Assembly (NCBI RefSeq): GCF_001887355.1 | Contig: NZ_MPIN01000002.1 | Coordinates: 968,510 to 1,032,509, forward strand | Source of the DNA: Cystobacter ferrugineus | Lineage (GTDB): Bacteria > Myxococcota > Myxococcia > Myxococcales > Myxococcaceae | Reading direction: 5' to 3' | DNA: 64,000 nt | In this document: piece by piece, positions 44,032-51,672 of the stretch | Layout: every line of letters starts with the position of its first letter | How positions within the stretch are numbered: position 1 is the first letter of the stretch | The notes under the pieces: generated by a model | The model's input: only the letters and a program-made list of their open reading frames with translations | What the model was told of the DNA's origin: nothing | Database searches by the model: none | Program-made: the position numbers and the translations under genes

Positions 44032-46266
44032 ATGCAAAGCAGCACGAGGTGGTGCATGAATAGACTGTTGGGTGTCTGGCTTGGCGTCTTGCTGTTGGCC
44101 GGCTGTGGTCGGTCTGGAGGCGCTTCAGGTGAGCAGGGGATGCGCGCCTCTTCACTGGGGGAGGCGCGGGCGCCGGCCCGTATCGCGACGGGAGGTTCTC
44201 ATTCCCTGTCCGTGCACCAGGATGGCACGGTCTGGGCCGTGGGCGGCAACTCCGTCGGCCAGTTGGGAGATGGGACCACGAGCCTTCGCCGGGTACCGGT
44301 GCGGGTGCTGGGCTTGAGCGGGGTGGTGACCGTGGCCGCCGGTGGGGGCCACTCGCTGGCGGTGAGCGCCGACGGCACCGTGTGGGCCTGGGGCAACAAT
44401 TCCTCCGGCCAGTTGGGGGACGGGTCCTTCGACAACCGCGCCGAGCCGGTGCGAGTGCGGGGCTTGAGTGGGGTGGTGGCCGTGGCGGCGGGCGGGTATC
44501 ACTCGCTGGCGGTGAGCGCCGACGGCACCGTGTGGGCCTGGGGCAACAATTCCTCCGGCCAGTTGGGGGACGGGTCCTTCGACAACCGCGCCGAGCCGGT
44601 GCGGGTGCGGGGCTCGAGCGGGGTGGTGGCCGTGGCGGCGGGCGGGGCTCACTCGCTGGCGGTACGCTCCGACGGCATCCTGTGGGCCTGGGGTGACAAC
44701 CTCTATGGCCAGCTGGGCAACAAGGGCGAGTTCAACTCTTCCGAGCCGGTGCAGGTGCTACGGGTGACCGGAGGGGTGAGCGTGTCCGCTGGCGCCAACC
44801 ACTCGCTGGCGGTGAGCGCCGATGGCACCGTGTGGGCCTGGGGGGACAACAGCTATGGCCAGCTGGGCATTGCCAGAACCACACCGTTGCTGTCGATTCC
44901 AGGGCGGGTCCCGGAAGTGCGCGGGAGCGTGGCCATGGCCGCTGGCGACAACCACTCGCTGGCGGTGAGCGCCGACGGCACCGTGTGGGCCTGGGGCTCC
45001 AACGGCCATGGCCAGCTCGGCAATGGCTTCATGGTCGACAACTCCGAGCCGGGGCGGGTGCCAGGGCTGGAAGGTGTGGGGGCGGTGGCCGCGGGCAGCA
45101 GTCACTCGCTGGCGGTGCGCGACGACGGCACCGTGTGGGCCTGGGGCTCCAACGTGGAGGGCCAGCGGGGGGATGGGACCACGGGCCAGCTCTCCGCGCC
45201 GACGCGGGTGCCTGGGGTGAGCGGAGTGGTGGGGGTGGCCGCGAACGTCTTCCACTCGCTGGCGGTGAGCGCCGATGGCTCCGCGTGGGCCTGGGGCCAC
45301 AACAGCCATGGCGAACTGGGGGATGGCTCCACGCGCAACAGCCTGGCTCCCGTGCGGGTGGGGGGGCTGAAAGAGGTGGTGGCCGTGGCCGCGGGCAGCA
45401 GTCACTCGCTGGCGCTGCTCGCCGAGGGCACCGTGTTGGCCTGGGGGGACAACACCTTTGGCCAGCTCGGGGATGGCACCCGGGCCAGCCACTCCGTGCC
45501 CGCACAGGTGCGAGGGCTGCGAGGGGTGGTGGCCGTGGCCGCGGGCAGCAGTCACTCGCTGGCGCTGCTCGCCGATGGCACCGTGTGGACCTGGGGTTAC
45601 AACCTGAACGGCCAGTTGGGCGATGGCACCACCACCTACCGCTACGAGCCGGTGGCGGTGAAGGGGCTGCAAGGGGTGGTGGCCGTGGCCGCGGGCGGCA
45701 ACCACTCGTTGGCGGTGCGCTCCGACGGCACCGCCTGGGCCTGGGGGGAGAACGTCAAGGGCCAGCTCGGGGATGGCACCCTGACCAGTCGCCCGGCGCC
45801 CGTGGAAGTGAAGGCCGCGGGCAAGGCCGTGGCGGCGGCCCTTGGCCTCTCGCTGGCGGTGGGCTCCGACGGCTTCCCGTGGGCCTGGGGCAACAACTCC
45901 TCCGGACAGCTGGGGGATGGTTCCACGATCTCTCGCCCGGTGCCGATGCGGGTGCAGGGGACGGGCGAGGTGGTGGCCGTGGCCGCGGGCAATGGCCACT
46001 CGCTGGCGCTGAGCCCCGAGGGGGGCGTGTGGGCCTGGGGCCAGAACACCCGGGGGCAGTTGGGCGAGGGCACCCTGGACAGACGCCTCGCGCCCACGCG
46101 GGTGCAGGGCTTGAGCGGGGTGGTGGCCGTGGCCGCGGGCGGTGCCTTCTCGCTGGCGGTGCGCGACGATGGCTCCGTGTGGTCCTGGGGCGACAACGCC
46201 TTCGGCCAGCTCGGCAATGCACCGCCCGTGTATGCGACCTTCGTCGTTCGCTCCCTGCTGGAGTGA
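44032..46266 (+). CDS. RCC1-repeat lipoprotein with fourteen repeats (B)
   Basis: Exported 744-residue lipoprotein (signal ends LLLAGC). Fourteen RCC1 repeats of about 50 residues, as in gene A at 16990-19236; the signal peptides are also alike (RLLGVWLGVLL in both). Repeats 2 and 3 are about 97 percent identical in DNA (44351-44500 and 44501-44650). Two seven-bladed propellers are expected. Probable surface binding protein; partner unknown. CTGGAGG precedes the ATG. An IS91-like remnant starts 20 bp after the stop. Confidence 0.92.
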   Translation: MQSSTRWCMNRLLGVWLGVLLLAGCGRSGGASGEQGMRASSLGEARAPARIATGGSHSLSVHQDGTVWAVGGNSVGQLGDGTTSLRRVPVRVLGLSGVVTVAAGGGHSLAVSADGTVWAWGNNSSGQLGDGSFDNRAEPVRVRGLSGVVAVAAGGYHSLAVSADGTVWAWGNNSSGQLGDGSFDNRAEPVRVRGSSGVVAVAAGGAHSLAVRSDGILWAWGDNLYGQLGNKGEFNSSEPVQVLRVTGGVSVSAGANHSLAVSADGTVWAWGDNSYGQLGIARTTPLLSIPGRVPEVRGSVAMAAGDNHSLAVSADGTVWAWGSNGHGQLGNGFMVDNSEPGRVPGLEGVGAVAAGSSHSLAVRDDGTVWAWGSNVEGQRGDGTTGQLSAPTRVPGVSGVVGVAANVFHSLAVSADGSAWAWGHNSHGELGDGSTRNSLAPVRVGGLKEVVAVAAGSSHSLALLAEGTVLAWGDNTFGQLGDGTRASHSVPAQVRGLRGVVAVAAGSSHSLALLADGTVWTWGYNLNGQLGDGTTTYRYEPVAVKGLQGVVAVAAGGNHSLAVRSDGTAWAWGENVKGQLGDGTLTSRPAPVEVKAAGKAVAAALGLSLAVGSDGFPWAWGNNSSGQLGDGSTISRPVPMRVQGTGEVVAVAAGNGHSLALSPEGGVWAWGQNTRGQLGEGTLDRRLAPTRVQGLSGVVAVAAGGAFSLAVRDDGSVWSWGDNAFGQLGNAPPVYATFVVRSLLE
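44351..44650. repeat. 150-bp tandem repeat inside RCC1 gene B
   Basis: Two adjacent 150-bp units differ at about five positions. Each encodes one complete blade containing GQLGDGSFDNRAEPVRVRG. It is independent of the tandem duplication in gene A because the variable part of the blade differs. Confidence 0.88.
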
Positions 46267-46286
46267 GCGCGGGGCCTCAGAGGAGC

Positions 46287-46373
46287 GTGAAGCGCCCCCA
46301 GGTAGGAGCAGAGGAGGCGGGCGTGGAGCCTGAGGAAGGGGCGAGCCTGAGCCTGGGGCGAGCGCCCCCCCAC
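46287..46373 (+). pseudogene. IS91-like transposase remnant, copy 2 (internally deleted)
   Basis: Starts GTGAAGCGCCCCCAGGTAGG as in copy 1 (40346), encoding VKRPQVGAEEAGVEPEEG, then jumps to ASLSLGRAPP, the extreme C-terminus seen in the 48351 copy (GASLSPGRAPPQGAWC). The zinc-ribbon and EHLGLP part between them is missing, so this is a deletion product of the same element. It lies immediately after RCC1 gene B. Confidence 0.6.
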
Positions 46374-46415
46374 CCGGTCCTTGTTTTCCTGGTGATCGCC
46401 ATGGATCGGGGGCGA

Positions 46416-47021
46416 TCAAACAATCGTGCACACTTCCTCGAAAGCCAGGCGCGGTCCCCGCGGGTAGAGCTTCGAACTGTCACCGTACCCGAGCGTGCAG
46501 ATGAAGTTCGATTTGAGGGCCGTGCCCGAGAAGAAGACCCTGTCCACTTCCGCATTGTCGAAGCCTGACATGGGGCAGACGCCCAAGCCCAGCGCGCGGG
46601 CCGCGAAAATCAAGTAGGCGCCCTGGAGGGAGCTGTTGCGGAAGGCGGTGTCGTAGCTGAACTTGGGATCATTGGTGAAGAAAGGCCTCGCATCATAGCT
46701 CGGAAAGAGCCGGGGCAGATCTTCGTAGAACTTCTCATTGTAGGCGATGATTGCCGTCACGGGGGCCGATTTCACCTGCTCGATGTTGGACCCCATCAAG
46801 GCGGGATAGAGTCTGGCCTTCTCCGACTCACTCCGCACGAACACGATCCTCGCTGGCGCGGAGTTCACCGACGTGGGTCCCCATTTCATCAGCTCGTAGA
46901 GCTCCCGCAGGGTCTGCTCCGAGATGGGCTTGTTCTGCCAGAAATGGTGGGTGCGGGCTTCGGTAAAGAGTTGCTGGATGGATTCCTTCGCAATGGTCTT
47001 GGTCATCGGGGTCTCGCTCAT
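46416..47021 (-). CDS. Nitroreductase-family protein, RutE/HadB-like
   Basis: FMN-dependent NAD(P)H oxidoreductase of 201 residues. EARTHHFWQNKPISEQTLRE and LMKWGPTSVNSAPARIVFVR match malonic-semialdehyde reductase (RutE)-type nitroreductases, with FMN-binding later in ALGLGVCPMSGFDNAEVDR and FICTLGYGD. ATG 47021 (MSETPMTK) or 47006 (MTKTIAKE). Divergent from a LysR gene 79 bp away, the common arrangement for stress-induced nitroreductases. No rut operon is present, so a pyrimidine role is not supported. Confidence 0.88.
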   Translation of the reverse strand: MSETPMTKTIAKESIQQLFTEARTHHFWQNKPISEQTLRELYELMKWGPTSVNSAPARIVFVRSESEKARLYPALMGSNIEQVKSAPVTAIIAYNEKFYEDLPRLFPSYDARPFFTNDPKFSYDTAFRNSSLQGAYLIFAARALGLGVCPMSGFDNAEVDRVFFSGTALKSNFICTLGYGDSSKLYPRGPRLAFEEVCTIV

Positions 47022-47100
47022 TGGATACCCCCATTCTTGGCCCGACGGACTCCCTTGAGAAGGGCGAAGAATCTCAATATATTTTCCGGATAGGCGAAAA

Positions 47101-48009
47101 ATGAATCCGGATTTGAATGCAGCGCTGATCTTCGTGAACGTGGTGAGGGCGGGAAGCTTCAGCAAGGCCGCTCGGAGCCTCGGTCTCTCCGTCTCCACCG
47201 TGAGTGACCGGGTGGTTGGCCTGGAAAGGACCCTGGGGGTGAGTCTCCTGACCCGGACCACCCGGAAGTTGAAACTGACGGACGAGGGCGCCGCCTTCTT
47301 CAAGGAATCCGAAGTCGCGATCCAGACCCTGGTGGGTGCCTTCGAGGGAGCCACGGCGACCCGGCGGCAGCCCACCGGTACCTTGAGGATCAGCGCGCCC
47401 GCGGATTTTCCGTGCTCGGAGGTCTCCGCCGCCGTGAGCGAGTTTCGGAACAAGTATCCTCAGGTCAAGGTGGAGACCCATATAAGCAATCGCTACGTGG
47501 ACCTCATCACCGAGGGATTCGATATCGCCATCCGGGGAGGGCACCTGGAAGATTCCAGCCTGCGCTCCAAGCGCCTCGGGGTGGGAAGCTCGGTCGTGGT
47601 GGCGAGCTCCCGCTATCTCCAGGGCGCCTCGGCCATTCAGCACCCGCGAGACCTCGTGGCGCATCCGTGCATCGGCTTCGTGCTCAAGGAGGGCAACAAG
47701 GGCGACATGCCGTGGCACCTTCGCTCGGCGGGCGGAGAGGCCGTCCGGCTGAGGCCGGATTTCGTGGTCTCGTCCACGTCCTTCTCCTGGATCCTGAGCC
47801 TCGTGAGGCTCGGGGCGGGGTTGGCCTTGGTGCCCCAACCCCTGCTCAAGGAAGACTTCACCAGGAAGCGGCTCGTCCGGGTACTTCCGGATTGGGCCAC
47901 GGAGGATGCGCCGGTGCACCTTGTCTATCCTCCTCAGCGCTTTTCTTCGCCCAAGGTGAGGGAAATGATTCCCATCCTGGAGAGGCACCTGCGTGGGCTG
48001 TTTGCGTAG
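47101..48009 (+). CDS. LysR-family regulator (AaeR/DmlR-like)
   Basis: LysR regulator of 302 residues starting MNPDLNAALIFVNVVRAGSF; helix-turn-helix in SKAARSLGLSVSTVSDRVVG; effector domain with GTLRISAPADFPCSEVSAAV and VSNRYVDL-type motifs typical of the AaeR/DmlR branch. Probable regulator of the divergent nitroreductase. GC is lower than in the region as a whole for both genes. Confidence 0.9.
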   Translation: MNPDLNAALIFVNVVRAGSFSKAARSLGLSVSTVSDRVVGLERTLGVSLLTRTTRKLKLTDEGAAFFKESEVAIQTLVGAFEGATATRRQPTGTLRISAPADFPCSEVSAAVSEFRNKYPQVKVETHISNRYVDLITEGFDIAIRGGHLEDSSLRSKRLGVGSSVVVASSRYLQGASAIQHPRDLVAHPCIGFVLKEGNKGDMPWHLRSAGGEAVRLRPDFVVSSTSFSWILSLVRLGAGLALVPQPLLKEDFTRKRLVRVLPDWATEDAPVHLVYPPQRFSSPKVREMIPILERHLRGLFA

Positions 48010-48059
48010 AGACAGGTCGGCGAAGCGGGCGCCGTGCGGGGCCGGTGTTCCCACGACAA

Positions 48060-48314
48060 GCACTGGCGTGTGCATCCCTGCATTGCGTCGAAAGCGGCCA
48101 GCAGTCGCGCTGCCTCGCCCTGCAGCGGGCGCCCGGCCTTCGTGAGGTCGACCCCCTTGGGATGGCGGCGGAAGAGGGGCGCGCCGATCTCCGCTTCCAG
48201 CGCGCCGATCTGCTACGACAGCGGCGGCGGTTGCATGCCGGGCGCTTCGGCTGCCCGCGTGATCTGGCCCGCCTCCGCGACGGCGAGGAAGTAGCGGAGG
48301 TGGCGCAGTTCCAT
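48060..48314 (-). pseudogene. LysR regulator stub with premature stop
   Basis: ATG 48314 starts MELRHLRYFLAVAEAGQITR, a standard LysR N-terminus, then AAEAPGMQPPPLS is followed by TAG where relatives have Gln (LSQQI). After the stop the same frame continues QIGALEAEIGAPLFRRHPKG and AGRPLQGEAARLLAAFDAM, then ends in unrelated sequence. Only the DNA-binding domain is left. The right end is 37 bp from the IS91-like remnant at 48351. Confidence 0.85.
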
Positions 48315-48350
48315 ATGCAGGAAGTATGAAATCGAGATTGTAGACATCTG

Positions 48351-48515
48351 TGCTGGACGGGCTTCGCCTGCGTCAGGTGTGGAGGCAGGAGAGGGGTGCT
48401 GGCGGACGTGAAGCAAGCGGGAGGGGTGAGAGCGATTGTGGAGCACCTGGGGCTGCCCCCGGCAGGTGCGAGCCTGAGCCCGGGGCGTGCGCCACCCCAG
48501 GGCGCCTGGTGTTGA
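48351..48515 (+). pseudogene. IS91-like transposase 3' remnant, copy 3
   Basis: Fifty-four uninterrupted codons and a TGA: CWTGFACVRCGGRRGVLADV, KQAGGVRAIVEHLGLPPAGA, then SLSPGRAPPQGAWC-stop. This is the C-terminal zinc-ribbon tail of an IS91-family transposase and the best preserved of the three copies here. The following glycosyltransferase is in the same reading frame directly after the stop. Confidence 0.8.
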
Positions 48516-49418
48516 GGCTTCCTGCCGCACCAGCTGCGGCAGCTCGCGTCCTCCGTGGACGAGGTACTGCTCGTGCTGGACCTGCACCGCAGCGAGGGCC
48601 ATCGTTTCGCGGCGGCGTGGGAGGAGCGCCGTCCGGGAATGGAGGCCCTGCTCTCGGAGTGGTGCGCGCGGTACCCCCAGGCGAAGGTGCGCGAGGTGGA
48701 TTACTCGCCCGCCACCGCCTCCGCCATGGCCGAGCGCTTCTTCGGCGGAAGGCCCATCCCCCTGAAGGACTCGCGCGGCGGGCCTTACTACTCGTACTTC
48801 TACGGGCTGCACGCGGCGACGCACGACCACATCCTCCATCTCGACGCGGACATCCTCCTCGGAGGCGGCTCGCCCACGTGGGTGTTCGAGGCCGTACGGC
48901 TGCTGGCCTCGCGGCCGGAGCTCCTCTACTGCGCGCCCCACCCTGCCCCCCCCATGGCCGACGGGCGCCTGCGCATCCACCTGCGCGGTGGCATCGAGCC
49001 GGATCCCTCCGTGCCCGCCGGATTCCTCATGCGGCGCTTCAGCACCCGCGTCTTCCTGATGGACCGGCACAGGCTCCTCGAACGGCTCGCGCCCCTGAAG
49101 CGCAAGCTGGCGCCCCCCATCCACCTGCTGCGGGCGCTGCGCGCGGGCAATCCCCCGTACCGCGAGCCGGAGAACATCCTCACCCGGGCCATGGCGCGCG
49201 AGGGCCTGCGGCGGCTCGACTTCCTGGGCCAGTCGCCGGGGCTGTGGAGCCTGCACCCGAAGTGGCGCTCCAAGGAGTTCTACGACGCGCTCCCCGAGGT
49301 CATCCGCCGGGTGGAGTCGGGCGACATGCCCGAGGCCCAACGTGGCGATGACGACCTCAACGACAGCCTCGTGGATTGGACGAGTGCCCGGGCCGCACGG
49401 CGCCAGCGCAAGTCCTGA
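48516..49418 (+). CDS. Glycosyltransferase-like protein, N-terminus truncated by IS91 end
   Basis: GT-A-type glycosyltransferase-like protein. The frame opens immediately after the IS91-like stop with LPHQLRQLASSVDEVLLVLD, which corresponds to the interior of the first Rossmann-like unit, so perhaps 15-30 N-terminal residues have been lost. A D-x-D type motif appears in DHILHLDADILLGGG. Later segments include RFSTRVFLMDRHRLLERLAP and FLGQSPGLWSLHPKWRSKEF. A GTG at 48555 could start a shortened product. Without the first beta strand it may be inactive, so it is best treated as a probable 5'-truncated gene. Confidence 0.72.
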   Translation, partial: GFLPHQLRQLASSVDEVLLVLDLHRSEGHRFAAAWEERRPGMEALLSEWCARYPQAKVREVDYSPATASAMAERFFGGRPIPLKDSRGGPYYSYFYGLHAATHDHILHLDADILLGGGSPTWVFEAVRLLASRPELLYCAPHPAPPMADGRLRIHLRGGIEPDPSVPAGFLMRRFSTRVFLMDRHRLLERLAPLKRKLAPPIHLLRALRAGNPPYREPENILTRAMAREGLRRLDFLGQSPGLWSLHPKWRSKEFYDALPEVIRRVESGDMPEAQRGDDDLNDSLVDWTSARAARRQRKS

Positions 49419-49421
49419 CGC

Positions 49422-49520
49422 TCAGTGCGCGAACTCGCGCATCAGGCGCGCGGGCATCATGGAGTCGTGCTCGCCCTCGACGAGCAGCACGGGGACCCGG
49501 GGCACCGGCGCCTTCGTCGT
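49422..49520 (-). pseudogene. C-terminal remnant of an alpha/beta hydrolase
   Basis: Minus strand reads VPRVPVLLVEGEHDSMMPAR followed by LMREFAH and a TGA at 49422. LVEGEHDxMMP is the acid-residue strand of alpha/beta hydrolases (the Asp of the catalytic triad). Upstream (above about 49520) the sequence changes to the dispersed repeats, so only the 3' end survives. Confidence 0.6.
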
Positions 49521-49530
49521 GGCCCCGGAG

Positions 49531-49593
49531 TATAGGAAGGATGGGAGGCCTGTTGAAGGCGAGGAAGAGCGCGGAGGGGCCGAGGAGGGCCGC
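49531..49593. repeat. Dispersed ~62-bp repeat, copy 2
   Basis: Begins TATAGGAAGGATGGGAGGCC and ends GGAGGGGCCGAGGAGGGCCG; matches 16268-16329 at about four positions in five with small gaps. Followed within 30 bp by the KVSDDS-type repeat. Confidence 0.75.
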
Positions 49594-49620
49594 GACAGAG
49601 GCCTCAGAAGGTGTCCTCAG

Positions 49621-49676
49621 AAGGTGTCAGACGATTCGTAGGAGACGAGATGTCGGAACGAGTCCTTTGACACCTT
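49621..49676. repeat. KVSDDS-type repeat, copy 2, with inverted end
   Basis: 49621-49642 is the second copy of the 22-bp repeat at 28277-28298. Nine bases at its left end (AAGGTGTCA) are repeated in inverse at 49668-49676 (TGACACCTT), so the whole unit can form a stem around a 38-base loop. An extra AAGGTGTC lies just before it at about 49608. The region 49680-49834 to its right shows no gene. Confidence 0.75.
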
Positions 49677-49834
49677 CCCGCGGTCCCCACCACCACGTCA
49701 GGCGTTGATGGAGTTGCGCGATCGGTACCGTGCCTCGGTCGCGGTATTCCGAGAGGCAGCGGCTCGAATGAGGGGACGGCTCGGGGCTGGAATGAGAACA
49801 GGATACCGCTACCGCTCGCTATCGCCAGAGCCGC

Positions 49835-51202
49835 TCAGCGTGTCGATTCATCCACTCGCTCTTTCTGACTCCGGGCGTCCAGGACCACCTGTCCGTCCTT
49901 CATCACGAACCGCACTTGCTTCAGCGCCCCGATGTCCTTCAGCGGGTCGCCCTCCACCGCGAGCAGGTCCGCGAGCTTGTTCGGCTCGAGCGAGCCAATC
50001 TGGTCGTGCATGCGGAGCAACTCCGCCGCGTTCACTGTCGCCGCGCGCAGGACGTCCACGGGCTTGAGGCCGGCCTCGGCATAGGCGCTGAACGACTTCA
50101 CGCTGGCCTGTCCTCGCGTCAGCCCTGGCATCGCTTCGTACATGTCCGAGCCTGCGGCAATCCGCACGCCCGCTGCCACCGCGCGGCGGAGCCGGTCATG
50201 GGCCTTGGTGATGGTCTTGATGCAGCGCTCCTTCATCTTGCGCTGGCGCTCCGCGTTGCTCGTTTTGGCATCGAAGGAGTCACACACGTCCAGCGGGCCG
50301 TCGGTAGGCACCAGGAAGATGCGCTTGCGGACCATGGGCGCCAGCACGTCATCTGGCAGGGAGTACCCGTGCTCGATGGAGTCCACGCCCGCCTGGACCG
50401 CGATGCGAATGCTCTCGTCGGTGGTGGTGTGCGCCGCCACCGGGCGCTTCTTGCGGTGGGCCTCCTCGGCGATGACCTTCAGCTCCTCCAGCGAGAGGAG
50501 GTTGTGCCCGTTGTCGACGATGACCTTGATGCAGTCCGCGCCGTCGGAGATGGCCTGCCGTACGGCGCGCCGGGCCTCCTCCACGCCGGAGATGGTGACG
50601 TACTCCTGCTCGATGAGGGCCTGAGCTGGCGGTTGGAGCGTGGGGAACTGCCCGCCATGTGGTGCGAGCGCGCGGGTGCAGGCGGAGATGCGCGGGCCCT
50701 GCACCCAGCCACGCTGGATGGCGTCGCGCAGCGCCACGTCCCCGTTGAGCCCGGAGTTGCCGAGGTCGCGAACCGTGGTGACACCAGCCTCGAGCATTTC
50801 GCGGCCCAGCTTCGCTCCCAGGAGCGCGCGCTCGGCGGTACTCCTCTGGGCGACGGTGGAGATCAGGCTGTCGCCGCCGCTCTCCGTGTCGACCTCCAGC
50901 AGCAGGTGCGAGTGCGCGTCGATCAGCCCAGGCAGCAGGGTGACGTCGCCCAGGTCGATGACCCGTGCTCCCGAGGGGATGGAGAGGCCGGTGCCCACGG
51001 CCTGGATGCTCGAGCCTTCGATGAGCATGACCGCATCCGCCAGAACCCTGTCACTCTTCCCATCGAAGAGCCGCGCGGCGCGCAGGGCGATGCGCGTGGG
51101 CTCCGGGGAGGCGGGAGCCTGGGCCCATGACGGCATGGGAAGGCTCCACAGCAGGACGGTACCCATGACAGTCGTGAAGAGTCGCCGGGATGGGGAGGGC
51201 AA
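49835..51202 (-). CDS. Secreted amidohydrolase (imidazolonepropionase/prolidase-like)
   Basis: Exported metal-dependent amidohydrolase of 455 residues. Signal peptide SRRLFTTVMGTVLLWSLPMP cleaved after AQA; the TTG at 51202 keeps the basic n-region and has CAGGAG upstream, ATG 51166 is the alternative. Metal ligands: LLPGLIDAHSHLLLE (HxH), the Lys in CIKVIVDNGHN, PVAAHTTTDESIR, SIEHGYSL and the Asp in GVRIAAGSDMYEA. C-terminal IGSLEPNKLADLLAVEGDPL is typical. The family includes secreted Xaa-Pro and aryldialkyl-type hydrolases; substrate unknown. Monocistronic. Confidence 0.9.
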   Translation of the reverse strand: MPSPSRRLFTTVMGTVLLWSLPMPSWAQAPASPEPTRIALRAARLFDGKSDRVLADAVMLIEGSSIQAVGTGLSIPSGARVIDLGDVTLLPGLIDAHSHLLLEVDTESGGDSLISTVAQRSTAERALLGAKLGREMLEAGVTTVRDLGNSGLNGDVALRDAIQRGWVQGPRISACTRALAPHGGQFPTLQPPAQALIEQEYVTISGVEEARRAVRQAISDGADCIKVIVDNGHNLLSLEELKVIAEEAHRKKRPVAAHTTTDESIRIAVQAGVDSIEHGYSLPDDVLAPMVRKRIFLVPTDGPLDVCDSFDAKTSNAERQRKMKERCIKTITKAHDRLRRAVAAGVRIAAGSDMYEAMPGLTRGQASVKSFSAYAEAGLKPVDVLRAATVNAAELLRMHDQIGSLEPNKLADLLAVEGDPLKDIGALKQVRFVMKDGQVVLDARSQKERVDESTR

Positions 51203-51229
51203 GGAGTGGCTCCTGGGCGCGAGGTGCTG

Positions 51230-51427
51230 AGCCACCGCACGGTCGCCGTCCTGTCTCAGGAAGGCAAGATCGCGTCCGCGAACCTGGAGACGGACTCGCC
51301 CGAGGACGCGCTGCTGTCGTGGCGGGTGGCGGCCAGCCGGGGATGGTTGAGCCCGCGCTGGCGGGTGGACGTGCCCGACCCGTGGCAGACCCCGGCGCAT
51401 CCAGGAACTGATGGAGGGGCACACTGA
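51230..51427 (+). pseudogene. Possible 3' gene remnant
   Basis: Plus-strand frame gives TVAVLSQEGKIASANLETDS and PEDALLSWRVAASRGWLSPR, ending DPWQTPAHPGTDGGAH-stop. It looks more protein-like than random frames nearby but has no start (it begins inside the amidohydrolase leader) and no family that I recognise. Confidence 0.3.
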
Positions 51428-51495
51428 GGGCACAGGCGGAAACGAGGGCAAAGAAAAAGCCCAGCAACCCCTCGGGACTGCTGAACTGCCGAGTG

Positions 51496-51583
51496 TGGAG
51501 GCGGCGGGAATCGAACCCGCCGCTCGGGAGCTTCCGGCAAAAGGGTACGGCACTCCCATAGCGGGCCTGGTTCGCCCGCCCCC
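51496..51583 (-). other. tRNA/tmRNA-like 3' end, possible attachment-site remnant
   Basis: On the minus strand GCGGG-TTCGATT-CCCGC (51520-51504) is a perfect T-arm, followed by CGCCTCC and A (51503-51496), a 3' acceptor strand. GGGGGCG at 51583-51577 would pair with it with one G-U pair. Between them there is no normal D-arm or anticodon arm, so it is not a standard tRNA. The T-arm and acceptor match the 3' end seen in many tmRNAs. No encoded CCA follows. Integrative elements commonly use such 3' ends as attachment sites. Confidence 0.4.
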
Positions 51584-51594
51584 CTTCGCGCGCT

Positions 51595-51672
51595 CCGGCG
51601 CCTACAGCAGCTTGTCGATCGTGATGGGCAGTTCACGCACGCGCTTGCTCGTGGCGTGGAAGATGGCGTTGG
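51595..51672. repeat. 78-bp direct repeat of the paoC 3' end, copy 1
   Basis: Same orientation as 53965-54042 and identical at 73 of 78 positions. The match ends abruptly at TTGG on the right and at CCGGCG on the left, next to the tRNA-like element. Confidence 0.85.

Noticed and set aside
51203-51559. Extension of the amidohydrolase frame upstream to 51559 (with SRAAGSIPAAST)
   Set aside because: This peptide is the well-known false translation of a tRNA/tmRNA 3' end; the signal peptide begins at 51202 or 51166.
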